A DNA stretch of 34,649 nt, from assembly GCA_964467615.1 (NCBI GenBank), contig CAYXRK010000027.1, positions 1 to 34,649 of the forward strand. Reading direction: 5' to 3'. Source of the stretch: CAYXRK01 sp964467615. Lineage in GTDB: Bacteria; Hydrogenedentota; Hydrogenedentia; Hydrogenedentales; GCA-2746185. Each line of letters opens with the position of its first letter. The stretch's first letter is position 1. Below, piece after piece: positions 22,468 through 31,142 of this stretch. The notes under the pieces are model-generated. The model had not been told where the DNA came from and ran no database searches. It was given only the letters and a program-made list of their open reading frames with translations. The translations under genes and the position numbers were made by a program.

Positions 22468-23431
22468 CGACGCGGCTGGACAGGATGCGGGAAGTTGGTA
22501 CCTGTTCCTGCACCAGATTCCGCCGCAACCCCAATACTTCCGCGTTCGAGTATTGCGCCAGTTGACTCGGCTCGGCGCGCTGCCCGTCAAGAATTCGGCG
22601 TACCTTTTGCCGGCCAACGAAGACACGCTCGAAGATTTACAGTGGCTTCGGACGAGTATTGTTAAGGAAGGCGGAGAAGCGTGGATATTTCTGGCGCAGG
22701 CGATCGCGGGATACACCGACGGACCGTTGCGCCAGGCCTTCCGCGATCTGCGCGAACCGGACTATGTTGAAATTGCGGCCGACGCGCGAGAACTCTTGAG
22801 CGAATTGAACGAAAGCGGGCGCGACGAAGCCCAGCGCGGTGCGGCCGACGCGCGCGCGCGAAAACTCTCGCGGCGTCTTGAATCGGCGCGACGGATCGAT
22901 TTCTTTGGATGCTCGAAACGCGAGGAGGCGGAGATGCTCATGGACACGATACAAGGCGTGCTGAAGGGTGGCGAAGGTGAAGCGGCGTCCACGACGGGCG
23001 CCGCCGAATACCGCGGCCGGCGCTGGGTCACGCGGCCAGGCGTCAAGATTGACCGCATCGCCTCGGCGTGGCTGATCAGGCGCTTCATCGACCCCGCGGC
23101 GGAGTTCGCGTTCGAGAGGGCCGGCGAGCAATCACACGCCCCTCGAGAGTTACGCTTCGACACGTTTGACGGTGAATTTACGCACGAGGGCGATCTCTGC
23201 ACGTTCGAGGTACTCGTGGCGCGATTCGATATCGCCGATCCCGGCCTGCGGGTCTTGAGTGAAATCGTGCACGACATCGACCTCAAGGCCCAGCGATATG
23301 AACGGCCGGAGACATCCGGGGTCGCCTCGGCGATCGACGGCATTTGCGCGGGCCACGCCGAGGACGTCAAACGGCTCGCCGCGGGCGCGACGCTTTTTGA
23401 CGCGCTCTACGAAAGTTTTCGCGCCGGTTGA
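22448..23431 (+). CDS. chrB: Chromate resistance protein ChrB
   Basis: 327 residues, full-length ChrB: an N-terminal domain (about 15-170) with WYLFLHQIPPQP..YFRVRVLRQL and EGGEAWIFLAQ, and a C-terminal domain (about 190-320) with RRWVTRPGVKIDRIASAWLIRRFIDP and FTHEGDLCTFEVLVARF. In characterised systems ChrB is a chromate-responsive regulator of the chrA efflux pump. No chrA is in the window, so this may be a stand-alone ChrB regulating the lipid hydroxylase operon, or chrA may lie elsewhere. The start overlaps the preceding gene by 20 bp. Confidence 0.88.
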   Translation: MDSQANSDAAGQDAGSWYLFLHQIPPQPQYFRVRVLRQLTRLGALPVKNSAYLLPANEDTLEDLQWLRTSIVKEGGEAWIFLAQAIAGYTDGPLRQAFRDLREPDYVEIAADARELLSELNESGRDEAQRGAADARARKLSRRLESARRIDFFGCSKREEAEMLMDTIQGVLKGGEGEAASTTGAAEYRGRRWVTRPGVKIDRIASAWLIRRFIDPAAEFAFERAGEQSHAPRELRFDTFDGEFTHEGDLCTFEVLVARFDIADPGLRVLSEIVHDIDLKAQRYERPETSGVASAIDGICAGHAEDVKRLAAGATLFDALYESFRAG

Positions 23432-23484
23432 CGTGAATGTGCCGCGCGTGGCCTCGGCCCGGCGGGGGCCTCGCCCTCCCCGTT

Positions 23485-23507
23485 CGCCCTGAGCGTGTCG
23501 AAGGGCG
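23485..23507. terminator. Hairpin between convergent chrB and purQ
   Basis: CGCCCT (23485-23490) and AGGGCG (23502-23507) close the 11-nt loop GAGCGTGTCGA. The stem lies between the ends of two convergent genes, so it may end both transcripts, though no T-run follows. The loop sequence is the same as in the repeats at 15018 and 28661. Confidence 0.5.
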
Positions 23508-23518
23508 GGGCCGCTTCG

Positions 23519-24325
23519 TCACTTCGCAACGATGGCCGCCTGTGCCTTGAGATACCGGACGGCGCTCGTGAATACCGCGAGTCCCGCGCCTTCTTCAGCG
23601 AGCCCTTCGCGGGTCCAGCGGGGATGATTGGTTGGGAATTGATGTGCCTCGGGATGGGGCATCAACCCGAACACGCGGCCCGAGGGATCGCAAATCCCAG
23701 CAATGTCGCCGACGGAACCGTTCGGATTGTCCGGGAATTCGCCGCGCGCGGACGCGCCGCCGGGTTTGACGTAGCGCAGGGCGACCTGGCCCCGGCGCTC
23801 GAGATCGCGAAGCAGCGCGTTATCGCGTGGAATGAATTTGCCTTCGCCGTTGCGGACGGGCATCTCGATCAGGTCAACACCATCCAGCCAGACGCACACG
23901 GTGTTCGGTTCTTTCTTGAGGCAAATCCAACGGTTCCCGAATTGGCCGGAATCGTTGTGCGTCAACGTCACTTCCTGCGCGAGTTCGCCATCGCGGTACG
24001 GCAACAGCCCCATCTTCGCGATCACTTGAAATCCGTTGCAGATGCCGATGACCAGGTTGCCCTCGTCCACGAATTCCTTGAGCGCATCGCCCAGCTTGTA
24101 GCGCAGCCGGTTCGCGAAGATGCGCCCGGACGCGACGTCGTCGCCGAACGAGAACCCGCCCGGCACAGCCAGAATGTTGGACTCGCCCAGCGCAGCCGGA
24201 TCGGCGATCAAGTCGTTCAGGTGGACTCGTTCGGCGTTCGCGCCGGCCCGCCGAAATGCGGTCTCCGTTTCGAGATCGCAGTTGATGCCGAACCCGGTAA
24301 GCACGAGTGCGTGTGGCGTAAACAT
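23519..24325 (-). CDS. purQ: Phosphoribosylformylglycinamidine synthase, glutaminase subunit
   Basis: 268 residues, class I glutamine amidotransferase. GFGINCDLET opens it. VPGGFSFGDD (54-63) and GICNGFQ with nucleophile Cys96 are present, and GLMPHPEAHQF with His224 and Glu226 completes the triad. It supplies ammonia to PurL for the fourth step of purine synthesis. Start at ATG 24325, 5 bp after the purSL stop; a GTG at 24334 is also possible. Last gene of the purM-purSL-purQ operon. Confidence 0.97.
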   Translation of the reverse strand: MFTPHALVLTGFGINCDLETETAFRRAGANAERVHLNDLIADPAALGESNILAVPGGFSFGDDVASGRIFANRLRYKLGDALKEFVDEGNLVIGICNGFQVIAKMGLLPYRDGELAQEVTLTHNDSGQFGNRWICLKKEPNTVCVWLDGVDLIEMPVRNGEGKFIPRDNALLRDLERRGQVALRYVKPGGASARGEFPDNPNGSVGDIAGICDPSGRVFGLMPHPEAHQFPTNHPRWTREGLAEEGAGLAVFTSAVRYLKAQAAIVAK

Positions 24326-24330
24326 GGGCG

Positions 24331-27321
24331 TCACCAATCCAGCGTCCTCTTCCAAGCGCGCCGAAGGTCTTCGATCGGCGCGTTGACCAACTCACGATCT
24401 CCCCGCGTTATGCGCAGCGCAGGCCGTTCCGTGACCGTTCCGAGAAGATGGACGACCGTGCCCGCCATCACGCGTTCGAACGCGGGCGCATTGTCCGCGC
24501 GGATGGTCACGACAAATCGGCCCTGTGATTCGCTGAACAACCCGACGGCGTCGTTCGCGGCCTCGATTTCGCCGAGGTCGGCGTCGATCCCAAGTCCGCC
24601 CGCAAACGCCGACTCCGCCAATGCCGCGGCTAGTCCCCCGTCGCTGCAATCGTGACACGATGCGACCAGGCCCCGCGCCATCGCGTCCGAGAGCTTTTCA
24701 AACCGCGCGCGCGATGTCCGCGTATCAACGATTGGCGCGACACCGCCGCTCAGACCCTTAACGCCGAAATACTCGCTGCCGAACATTTCGGCGCGCGTTT
24801 CGCCGAGCAGATAGACAATGTCGCCGTGGCGCTTCACGTCCATCGACACGGACTTGCGCACGTCCTCGACGATGGCGGAAACCGTAAACAACACGGTCGG
24901 CGGAATGCTGATTTTCGTGTCGCCGATCCGGTAATCGTTCTTCATGCTGTCCTTGCCGCTGATGAGCGGAATGCCGTAGGAGACGCAAGTGCCGTACAGC
25001 GCCTCGCAGCAACGGACGAGTTGCGCGAGCTTGTACTCGCCGTCGGGCGTCTTTTCGCCCTGGACGGGATCGGGCCAGCAGAAATTATCCAGTCCGGCGA
25101 TGGTCCCAAATTTCGCGCCGACGCAGATCACGTTCCGCACCGCTTCGTCAATTGCCGCGGCCATCATGCGGTACGTGTCGTAGTCGCTGTACTTCGGGCA
25201 AATTCCGCATGCAATCGCCAGCCCGCGCCACGAATCCGCCAGCGGCTTGAGCACCGCGGCGTCTCCGGGGCCGTCTTGATGCACGCCTTGAAACTGTTTG
25301 AGCACGCTGTGGCCCTGCACCTCGAGGTCGTACATGCGCACGAACGGTTCTTTGCTGCACACGTTCAACGCGCCGAGGACCGATTTGAGATCCTGCGTGA
25401 GGTCCGTGTCCACAATCTCAATCGGCGTGACCGGCGCGGGCGGCGTCCATCGCGCCTTGAGCCGCATGGTCGGCAGGCCCTCGTGCAGGAACTGCATTTC
25501 AAGCGAGCCGATGAGTTTCTCTTGGTAATAGCACTCGAGAAAGCCACTGTTCGTGAAGACTCCGATATCAGTGACTTCCACTTCGCGACGAATGGCGAGA
25601 TCGCGAAACGACTCCCAATGTTCCGGCGGCACCGCAAGCGTCATGCGCTCTTGCGCCTCGGACAAGAAAATTTCCCACGGCGCGAGGCCCGCATATTTCA
25701 GCGGTGCACGATCAAGGTGGACCTCCGCCCCGCCGCAGGCCCGCGCCATTTCGCCAACGCTCGACGAAAGGCCGCCCGCGCCGTTGTCCGTGATCGCGGA
25801 GAACAATCCGGCGTCGCGCGCTTCGATGAGAAAGTCCGCCATCTTTTTTTGCGTGATTGCGTCGCCGATTTGCACCGCGGTCGAGGGTGATCCCTCGTGA
25901 AGTTCCTCGGAGGAAAACGTCGCGCCGTGGATACCGTCTTTGCCGATACGTCCGCCGGCCATCACGATGCGATCGCCCGCCCGTGCCCCTTTCACGTCCG
26001 ACCGCCGTCCGTTAATCGTGGCGGGAATCATGCCGCCCGTTCCACAAAACACCAAGGGCTTGCCGAGAAATCGCTCGTGAAAAACAATCGCGCCGTTCAC
26101 GTCCGGCACGCCGCTTTGGTTGCCGCCGTCGCGCACGCCCGCGTGTACCCCGCGCAACACGCGGCGCGGATGAAACAAACGCGGCGGCACTTCGCCTTTG
26201 TAAAACGGCGACGCAAAACAGAACACGTCCGTGTTGAAGATGCAGCGGCACCCGAGGCCCGCGCCCATAATGTCGCGGTTGACGCCGACGATTCCGGTAA
26301 TCGCGCCGCCATACGGATCGAGCGCGCTCGGGCTGTTGTGCGTCTCGCATTTTAGCGCGAAGTTCCAGTCGTCCGTGAAGCGCACGATGCCCGCGTTGTC
26401 GTGAAACACGCTGACGAGCCAATCCACCGATTTCGCCGCTTCGTCCGTCACCGCCTTCACGTACGTCTTGAACAGGCCCGCGATTGATTTCGTCTTGCCC
26501 TGTTCATCGACGTACTCAATCTGTGCGTTGAATATCTTGTGCTTGCAGTGCTCGGACCATGTCTGCGCGACGATTTCGATTTCGATGTCCGTTGGTCCCA
26601 CTGGCAGATCGATCGAGCGTCTCCGCGCGGCGATATCGGCCCTTCGGTAGTACGCCTGGACCGCTTTGAGTTCGTTCAGTTCAAGCGCCCAAAGTCCTTC
26701 GCGGCTCATCGCAACGAGCTTCTCGTCGGAAACATCAAGCGAGATTTCCTTCACCCCGGCATCGCTCACGTCGGTCACGATGGGCGGCCCGAGCAGCGGC
26801 GTGTACGGTCCTGTCGTCTTTCCGTTCAAACGCGCGACGGCCCAACGCTGAATCAGTCCGTTCGCTAACAAATCGCGCGCAACGCGATGACAATCGTCCT
26901 CGGTCAGATTGCCCTTAAACAGAAATTGCTTCGACGTATAGACCGCTTCGCGCGGTCCAAGCGGCCTCCCGATTACGTCCGAGATTCCTTCGCCCGCGCT
27001 CTTGCCGACGTTGTCCGTGACCCCTGGCCGAAACCCCACTTCGATCAGGTAGTCGTACTCCTGTCCGTTCGCGTTGCCGCCCGAAGACTCCTGGATGATC
27101 GGATCGGTGAGCAGCTCATCCTTAACACGTACCAACTCGTCCTGCGAAAGGTCCGCGCAAATCGTGTACGCCTGCCGAACGCCTGCCCGCTCGACGCGCA
27201 CACCGATGTCTTCCTCGAGTTGCGCGCGCAACGCATCGCCCGCCGGATCGCGAAATTCCGGCCGCATGCCCACGGATACGAAATGGACTTTCCGGTCGTC
27301 GTCGGCGACCGTGCTACTCAT
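24331..27321 (-). CDS. purL: PurSL: fused PurS-like domain and PurL
   Basis: 996 residues from the ATG at 27321 (a TTG two codons upstream is in frame). Residues 1-200 hold PurS-like alpha/beta repeats (VSVGMRPEFRDPAGD, EVGFRPGVTDNVGKSAGEGI). The rest is PurL, with TWSEHCKHKIF, CETHNSPSALDPYGGAITGIVGVNRDI, and the ATP site MIPATINGRR. It converts FGAR to FGAM using ammonia from PurQ and ATP. The fusion explains the absence of a separate purS gene. The ATG overlaps the end of purM by 8 bp (ATGAGTAG), and the stop is 5 bp from purQ. Confidence 0.96.
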   Translation of the reverse strand: MSSTVADDDRKVHFVSVGMRPEFRDPAGDALRAQLEEDIGVRVERAGVRQAYTICADLSQDELVRVKDELLTDPIIQESSGGNANGQEYDYLIEVGFRPGVTDNVGKSAGEGISDVIGRPLGPREAVYTSKQFLFKGNLTEDDCHRVARDLLANGLIQRWAVARLNGKTTGPYTPLLGPPIVTDVSDAGVKEISLDVSDEKLVAMSREGLWALELNELKAVQAYYRRADIAARRRSIDLPVGPTDIEIEIVAQTWSEHCKHKIFNAQIEYVDEQGKTKSIAGLFKTYVKAVTDEAAKSVDWLVSVFHDNAGIVRFTDDWNFALKCETHNSPSALDPYGGAITGIVGVNRDIMGAGLGCRCIFNTDVFCFASPFYKGEVPPRLFHPRRVLRGVHAGVRDGGNQSGVPDVNGAIVFHERFLGKPLVFCGTGGMIPATINGRRSDVKGARAGDRIVMAGGRIGKDGIHGATFSSEELHEGSPSTAVQIGDAITQKKMADFLIEARDAGLFSAITDNGAGGLSSSVGEMARACGGAEVHLDRAPLKYAGLAPWEIFLSEAQERMTLAVPPEHWESFRDLAIRREVEVTDIGVFTNSGFLECYYQEKLIGSLEMQFLHEGLPTMRLKARWTPPAPVTPIEIVDTDLTQDLKSVLGALNVCSKEPFVRMYDLEVQGHSVLKQFQGVHQDGPGDAAVLKPLADSWRGLAIACGICPKYSDYDTYRMMAAAIDEAVRNVICVGAKFGTIAGLDNFCWPDPVQGEKTPDGEYKLAQLVRCCEALYGTCVSYGIPLISGKDSMKNDYRIGDTKISIPPTVLFTVSAIVEDVRKSVSMDVKRHGDIVYLLGETRAEMFGSEYFGVKGLSGGVAPIVDTRTSRARFEKLSDAMARGLVASCHDCSDGGLAAALAESAFAGGLGIDADLGEIEAANDAVGLFSESQGRFVVTIRADNAPAFERVMAGTVVHLLGTVTERPALRITRGDRELVNAPIEDLRRAWKRTLDW

Positions 27322-28375
27322 ACTCAAGCGTCCCCTTGTAAAACACCTTCCGTTCGCCCTTGATTACGCGGCCGATGACGGTCCCCGCTTCCGCGGCCTG
27401 CTCGATCGCGTCCAGCGCTTTGTCCTTGTGCTTCTCCGGCACGATGATCATGTACCCCACGCCGCAGTTGAACGTCCGCAACATCTCCGATTCCGCCACG
27501 TTGCCCGTGTTTCGCAAAAAGCTAAACAACCCCGGCGCGCGCCATGTCGAAAGGTCCACCTCTGCGCCGTGTCCCGCCGGAAGCGATCGCGGGAGATTGT
27601 CCGTTATACCTCCCCCCGTGATATGCGCCATCGCCTTGATCGTCACAATCCTGCTCACGATTTGGATGAGCGCCGCGTAGCAGCGGTGCGGCTCCATCAA
27701 CGCTTCACAGACGGTGCGCCCCGTCCCCGGCATAGCGTCGTCCAAACCCAGCCCGGCCACCTCGAAACAAATCTTCCGCGCCAGGCTATAGCCATTCGTG
27801 TGCAGGCCGGACGACCGCAACCCGATAATCACGTCGCCCTCGTTCACGGTCGATCCGTCGACGATCTTGTCGCGATCCACCACGCCCACGATCGTCCCCG
27901 CCACGTCGTACTCCTCCTGCGAGTACATCCCAGGCATCTCGGCCGTCTCGCCGCCGATCAGCGCGCACGGCACATACCGGCAGCCCGTCGCCAATCCGCG
28001 AATGACTTGCTCCACGACAAACGGATCCAGCTTGCCGAACGCGAGGTAATCGAGAAAGAAAAGCGGCCGCGCGCCCTGCACGAGAATGTCGTTCACGCAG
28101 TGCGACACGAGATCGATCCCGATCGTGTCATGTATGCCGGACATGAACGCGAGCTTCAGCTTCGTCCCCACGCCGTCCACGCTCGAAACCAACACCGGTT
28201 CTTTTAGGTTGCCGACGTTGAAGTTGTACATCGCCCCGAACTGGCCGATGTCCTGCAACACGTTATCGTCGAACGTTCGCCGGATGGACTCCTTCGCCCG
28301 CCGTAACGCCTCGTCCGCCGCGTCGATATTCACCCCCGCGTCGCGATATGTCATGCCGGATTCCGGCGTCATCAT
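27314..28375 (-). CDS. purM: Phosphoribosylformylglycinamidine cyclo-ligase (AIR synthetase)
   Basis: 353 residues. TYRDAGVNIDAADEAL (family N-terminus), SSVDGVGTKLKLA (nucleotide-binding), GGETAEMPGMY, GLRSSGLHTNGYSLAR, and HITGGGITDNLPRSLP are all intact. It makes AIR from FGAM in the fifth step of purine synthesis. The ATG at 28375 is preferred over longer frames (to 28480) that run into repeat DNA with no conserved sequence; GGAAGG lies upstream. First gene of the minus-strand purine operon. Confidence 0.96.
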   Translation of the reverse strand: MMTPESGMTYRDAGVNIDAADEALRRAKESIRRTFDDNVLQDIGQFGAMYNFNVGNLKEPVLVSSVDGVGTKLKLAFMSGIHDTIGIDLVSHCVNDILVQGARPLFFLDYLAFGKLDPFVVEQVIRGLATGCRYVPCALIGGETAEMPGMYSQEEYDVAGTIVGVVDRDKIVDGSTVNEGDVIIGLRSSGLHTNGYSLARKICFEVAGLGLDDAMPGTGRTVCEALMEPHRCYAALIQIVSRIVTIKAMAHITGGGITDNLPRSLPAGHGAEVDLSTWRAPGLFSFLRNTGNVAESEMLRTFNCGVGYMIIVPEKHKDKALDAIEQAAEAGTVIGRVIKGERKVFYKGTLEYE

Positions 28376-28466
28376 GAAAAATAGCCCTTCCAAACGGTAA
28401 TCAAACGATGCATCTCCCGGACCTGCATCTGTACGCTGGGCCCGCGCTTGGGTACGTAGGGTGGGG

Positions 28467-28512
28467 CCGCGCCCCACCATCCGACTGGCCCGCGCCCCAC
28501 CATCCGACTGGC
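28467..28512. repeat. Two perfect 23-bp direct repeats upstream of purM
   Basis: Copy 1 at 28467-28489 and copy 2 at 28490-28512 are identical and head to tail, beginning CCGCGCCCCACC. A third partial copy (CCGCGCG) follows. A 6-bp palindrome (GTGGGG/CCCCAC, 28461-28477) overlaps the first copy. Confidence 0.85.
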
Positions 28513-28650
28513 CCGCGCGTTCAATGGTAGCGGATTGCCCAACAACGAAAAAAGCGCAATCCGTAGCGCCGATTTCAATCGGCGGCGCACGCCTCGCATT
28601 ACCCCTCCGCCTCTAAGAAATACGTCCTATCGGTCCCATACGTCCCATCC

Positions 28651-28681
28651 CGTTCATGGTGAGCCTGTCGAACCACGAACG
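28651..28681. repeat. Hairpin with GAGCCTGTCGA loop
   Basis: CGTTCATGGT (28651-28660) and ACCACGAACG (28672-28681) pair with one mismatch around the 11-nt loop GAGCCTGTCGA. The arms differ from those at 23485-23507, but the loop is conserved. Confidence 0.7.
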
Positions 28682-28702
28682 CTCGAAACGCCGATCCGTC
28701 AC

Positions 28703-28752
28703 CGTAGCGCCCGGGCTCCGAAGCCCTCGCGGATTGGGAAATCGGCGCTACG
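28703..28752. repeat. Palindromic element with GATTGGGAAATCGG core, left of the sigma operon
   Basis: CGTAGCGCC (28703-28711) and GGCGCTACG (28744-28752) are inverted arms; the right half carries GATTGGGAAATCGGCG. Related copies lie at 31841-31912 and 31975-32002, on the far side of the four-gene operon. Confidence 0.75.
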
Positions 28753-28796
28753 ATGCACAAATTCAGCGGCACCCACCGTGGTATGGTCAGAACAAC

Positions 28797-29270
28797 ATGG
28801 ACGCCTCAGCCCTCGAAAAGGTCCGCCAGTGCTACGAGGCGAACGGCAAGGAGCTATTCGTGTACGCACTTTCCCTGACCGGCACGCCCGAAACCGCCGA
28901 AGACGCCGTCCACGCTGCGTTCACAGGAGTATTGCGGATGGCGCGATTGCCCCGCGATTTGCGGCCCTACGTCTTTCGCTGCGTCCGAAACGCCGCAATC
29001 GATCACGCGCGCACGGCCGCCAAGCCGCGCCTCGAGCCCGTCATGTTCGAACGCAACGGCCATGCCGATCCAAATCTGCCGATCCTCATCGAGGACGCAC
29101 TCGCCGCGTTGACCCTCGACGAACGGGAAACCATCGTGCTCAAGACATACAGCGGTCTTACGTTCCGCGAAATCGCGGACACGCGCGAAGTCTCGATCAA
29201 CACCGCCGCCTCGTGGTACCGCCGCGGCATCGAGAAGCTCCGCGCCGCATTAGAGGATTCGACGACATGA
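28797..29270 (+). CDS. ECF-type RNA polymerase sigma factor
   Basis: 157 residues with region 2 (about 10-75: LFVYALSLTGTPETAEDAVHAAF, then RPYVFRCVRNAAIDHAR) and region 4 (about 95-150: LDERETIVLKTYSGLTFREIADTREVS, helix-turn-helix and WYRRGIEKLRAAL). This is the two-domain form of extracytoplasmic-function sigma factors, which switch on their own operon when an anti-sigma factor releases them. An in-frame start at 28656 is rejected because it reads through repeats. The stop overlaps the ATG of the next gene (ATGA). It is head of the four-gene operon. Confidence 0.92.
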   Translation: MDASALEKVRQCYEANGKELFVYALSLTGTPETAEDAVHAAFTGVLRMARLPRDLRPYVFRCVRNAAIDHARTAAKPRLEPVMFERNGHADPNLPILIEDALAALTLDERETIVLKTYSGLTFREIADTREVSINTAASWYRRGIEKLRAALEDSTT

Positions 29271-29641
29271 ACATCGAGCAGGAACTATCCAAGCTCCACC
29301 CGCGAGGACCCGGCGAAAATCTCGCGCAGCGGATGGACAATCTTTTCGATGGCGCGACGCCGTCGTCAGCCCCCTGGTATCGCCGCCCGGTAGCGCTTTG
29401 GCAACTGGCCTTCGCGTGCGCGCTCCTCGTCGTAGCCGGGTTCTATGCCGGGCGAAGTACTCCGAAGGACGCCCCCCCTGCGCAGGAACGCACAGTCACC
29501 GTCTACTACATTGGAGGCGCAGACACGCTCAAGGCGTTGAATTCGCAATCGAGGACCGGTTTTTTGCTCGGGCCGGATCCGCCGGAAATCCGCGTCGAGA
29601 GCGCACTCGTCGTGAACAAGGACGGTACCGATGCCACGTAG
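29267..29641 (+). CDS. Single-pass membrane protein, probable anti-sigma factor
   Basis: 124 residues: a polar N-terminal part (MNIEQELSKLHPRGPGENLAQRM), one membrane helix (LWQLAFACALLVVAGFYAG, about 44-62), and a small outside domain. This size and topology, coupled by ATGA directly to an ECF sigma gene, is what is expected of a membrane anti-sigma factor. No zinc-finger anti-sigma (HxxxCxxC) signature is visible, so the assignment rests on context. The following gene begins 11 bp inside its 3' end. Confidence 0.65.
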   Translation: MNIEQELSKLHPRGPGENLAQRMDNLFDGATPSSAPWYRRPVALWQLAFACALLVVAGFYAGRSTPKDAPPAQERTVTVYYIGGADTLKALNSQSRTGFLLGPDPPEIRVESALVVNKDGTDAT

Positions 29642-31142
29642 ATTGTTGATATTCGCCGCGTCTATCGTCGCCGGCTACGCCATTCCAGCGCGCGGAGAAT
29701 CACCGGGGACCTACGTCGCGGACATCCGCGCGTATCGCCTGCACGGCGGGGCGCAAGGCTCGGCAGGATGGAACGGACAAATCCTTCAGATTGAAACCAC
29801 GCGGCAACATGGGGTCTTTTCCGTTAAGCAGAGTGGGGGCATCCAAATCGGAGATTTAACCATCGGAGTCCGCGACGGTGAAATCACATGGAACGGACAA
29901 CCAGCGCCGCCGGAATCGTCCACGGTAATCGCAAATACCACCATCGAAGGTAGGTTCGGCGAAGAGGTCGTCGTCCGCACGCTCGACACCAGCGTGCCGC
30001 AATACTTCGAACAAGTGGATCCAAATAACCTTGGAGTCTTTCGGCTCCGCACACTCGACGATTGGATCGGCTTTGTAGCAACGCTACGCGTCGATACGCC
30101 GGAGACGCACCCTAACCGGCGGCTTCCCGCGGGCGCGTACTTTCCCGCGCTCGCCGTTCGCGCCGCTATACCCGAAGGACGCGAGCGCATCGATCACGTC
30201 GCGCTGGACATCGGAAAACCAATTCTATTTGTTGACGAATCGGAGTCTCAGCCGTCGGTTCAACCAAACGACTGGATCGCTTTCTTCACGGTATCCCGGG
30301 ACGGTGGTTCGTTTGTTACGCTGCTGCGCGTGCGCGAGGCCGCGGCGAATACCCCCGACGTCGCGGGCACCACCAAAGGATTTCTCTTCGAGTCCAGAGT
30401 TTACGAAATCAACGGACGCCTGCAAGACGACCTGCCGCGCTCCGTACTCGCGCATTCGATCGACGGCCCCCCGGTAAAGATGCTTTTGGAACCGGTGCTG
30501 CACGACTTCCCGGTTGTGAATGGCAACGGGGATCGAGAACAAACCGCGGCCGACCTGGAAGCGTTTCTCAGCGGCGTGCCATACGGAGGAAAAGCGGAAC
30601 TTCTGTCGGCGCCGCGATTGACGTTGCGGCCAAATCCAAGCACGCGCTACAAGGTTGCAATGGTTGACCGCGGACGCGATCCCTCCCGTCCTCGCGAGGA
30701 CGTACTCGATAGTGTGCCCTCCATCGGCGATTGGTTGGCACAAATGGGAGTGAACGATTGGCTCGCCAAAACAGATGTCGGCGTACAATTTGGATTCATC
30801 TCGGACCTTCGCAACGAAGCACTTTCGTATCGCACGACGAATTCCCCCAATAAGCTGGATAGCTACAGGGAATATGCCGGAATTCTTCACGGGGCCCAGG
30901 TTCAAACCATTCAAGATGGCGCGCTGAATATTCAGCTCGCATTCGAATGTCGACGTATCCCGAAAAACCACCGCAAAACATTCCCCTCGCTCGAAGCTGC
31001 CAAGGCGCTTGCTTCGTCGACGGCGTTCACCTCTACGTATCAAACGAAATCCGGCGACGTGACGCCGTTTCTCTATTCTGAAACCGAGGAGAGACACATT
31101 TTGATCTTGCTACGTGTCACCAAGCTGGAGGAAAACACATGA
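29631..31142 (+). CDS. Exported protein with weak secretin-like features
   Basis: 503 residues with a signal peptide (MPRRLLIFAASIVAGYAI, cut near ARG). The N-terminal 300 residues are beta-rich and unrecognised. The C-terminal part resembles the region leading into a secretin core: AELLSAPRLTLRPNPSTRYKVAMV (in secretins, LSAPR is followed by an A-x-I-x-V strand), then VGVQFGFISD and ALNIQLAFECRR. The match is partial and lacks the usual length of GspD/PilQ. It is coupled to the anti-sigma-like gene by an 11-bp overlap and to the next gene by ATGA. Probably periplasmic or outer-membrane, regulated by the sigma factor. Confidence 0.5.
   Translation: MPRRLLIFAASIVAGYAIPARGESPGTYVADIRAYRLHGGAQGSAGWNGQILQIETTRQHGVFSVKQSGGIQIGDLTIGVRDGEITWNGQPAPPESSTVIANTTIEGRFGEEVVVRTLDTSVPQYFEQVDPNNLGVFRLRTLDDWIGFVATLRVDTPETHPNRRLPAGAYFPALAVRAAIPEGRERIDHVALDIGKPILFVDESESQPSVQPNDWIAFFTVSRDGGSFVTLLRVREAAANTPDVAGTTKGFLFESRVYEINGRLQDDLPRSVLAHSIDGPPVKMLLEPVLHDFPVVNGNGDREQTAADLEAFLSGVPYGGKAELLSAPRLTLRPNPSTRYKVAMVDRGRDPSRPREDVLDSVPSIGDWLAQMGVNDWLAKTDVGVQFGFISDLRNEALSYRTTNSPNKLDSYREYAGILHGAQVQTIQDGALNIQLAFECRRIPKNHRKTFPSLEAAKALASSTAFTSTYQTKSGDVTPFLYSETEERHILILLRVTKLEENT

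Larger units (their letters stand above)
28376..28796. other. 421-bp repeat-rich divergent intergenic region
   Basis: No convincing gene is present. From left to right: about 80 bp of purM leader; GTGGGG-CCGCG-CCCCAC palindrome (28461-28477); two perfect 23-bp tandem copies (28467-28489 and 28490-28512); a CGTAGCGCCGATTT-type element (28562-28585); short ACGTCCCAT/ACGTCCTAT repeats around 28622-28648; a hairpin with the GAGCCTGTCGA loop (28651-28681); and a palindromic element CGTAGCGCC..GGCGCTACG (28703-28752). Promoters for purM and the sigma factor must lie here; TATGGT at 28782-28787 is a weak -10 candidate for the latter. Confidence 0.75.
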
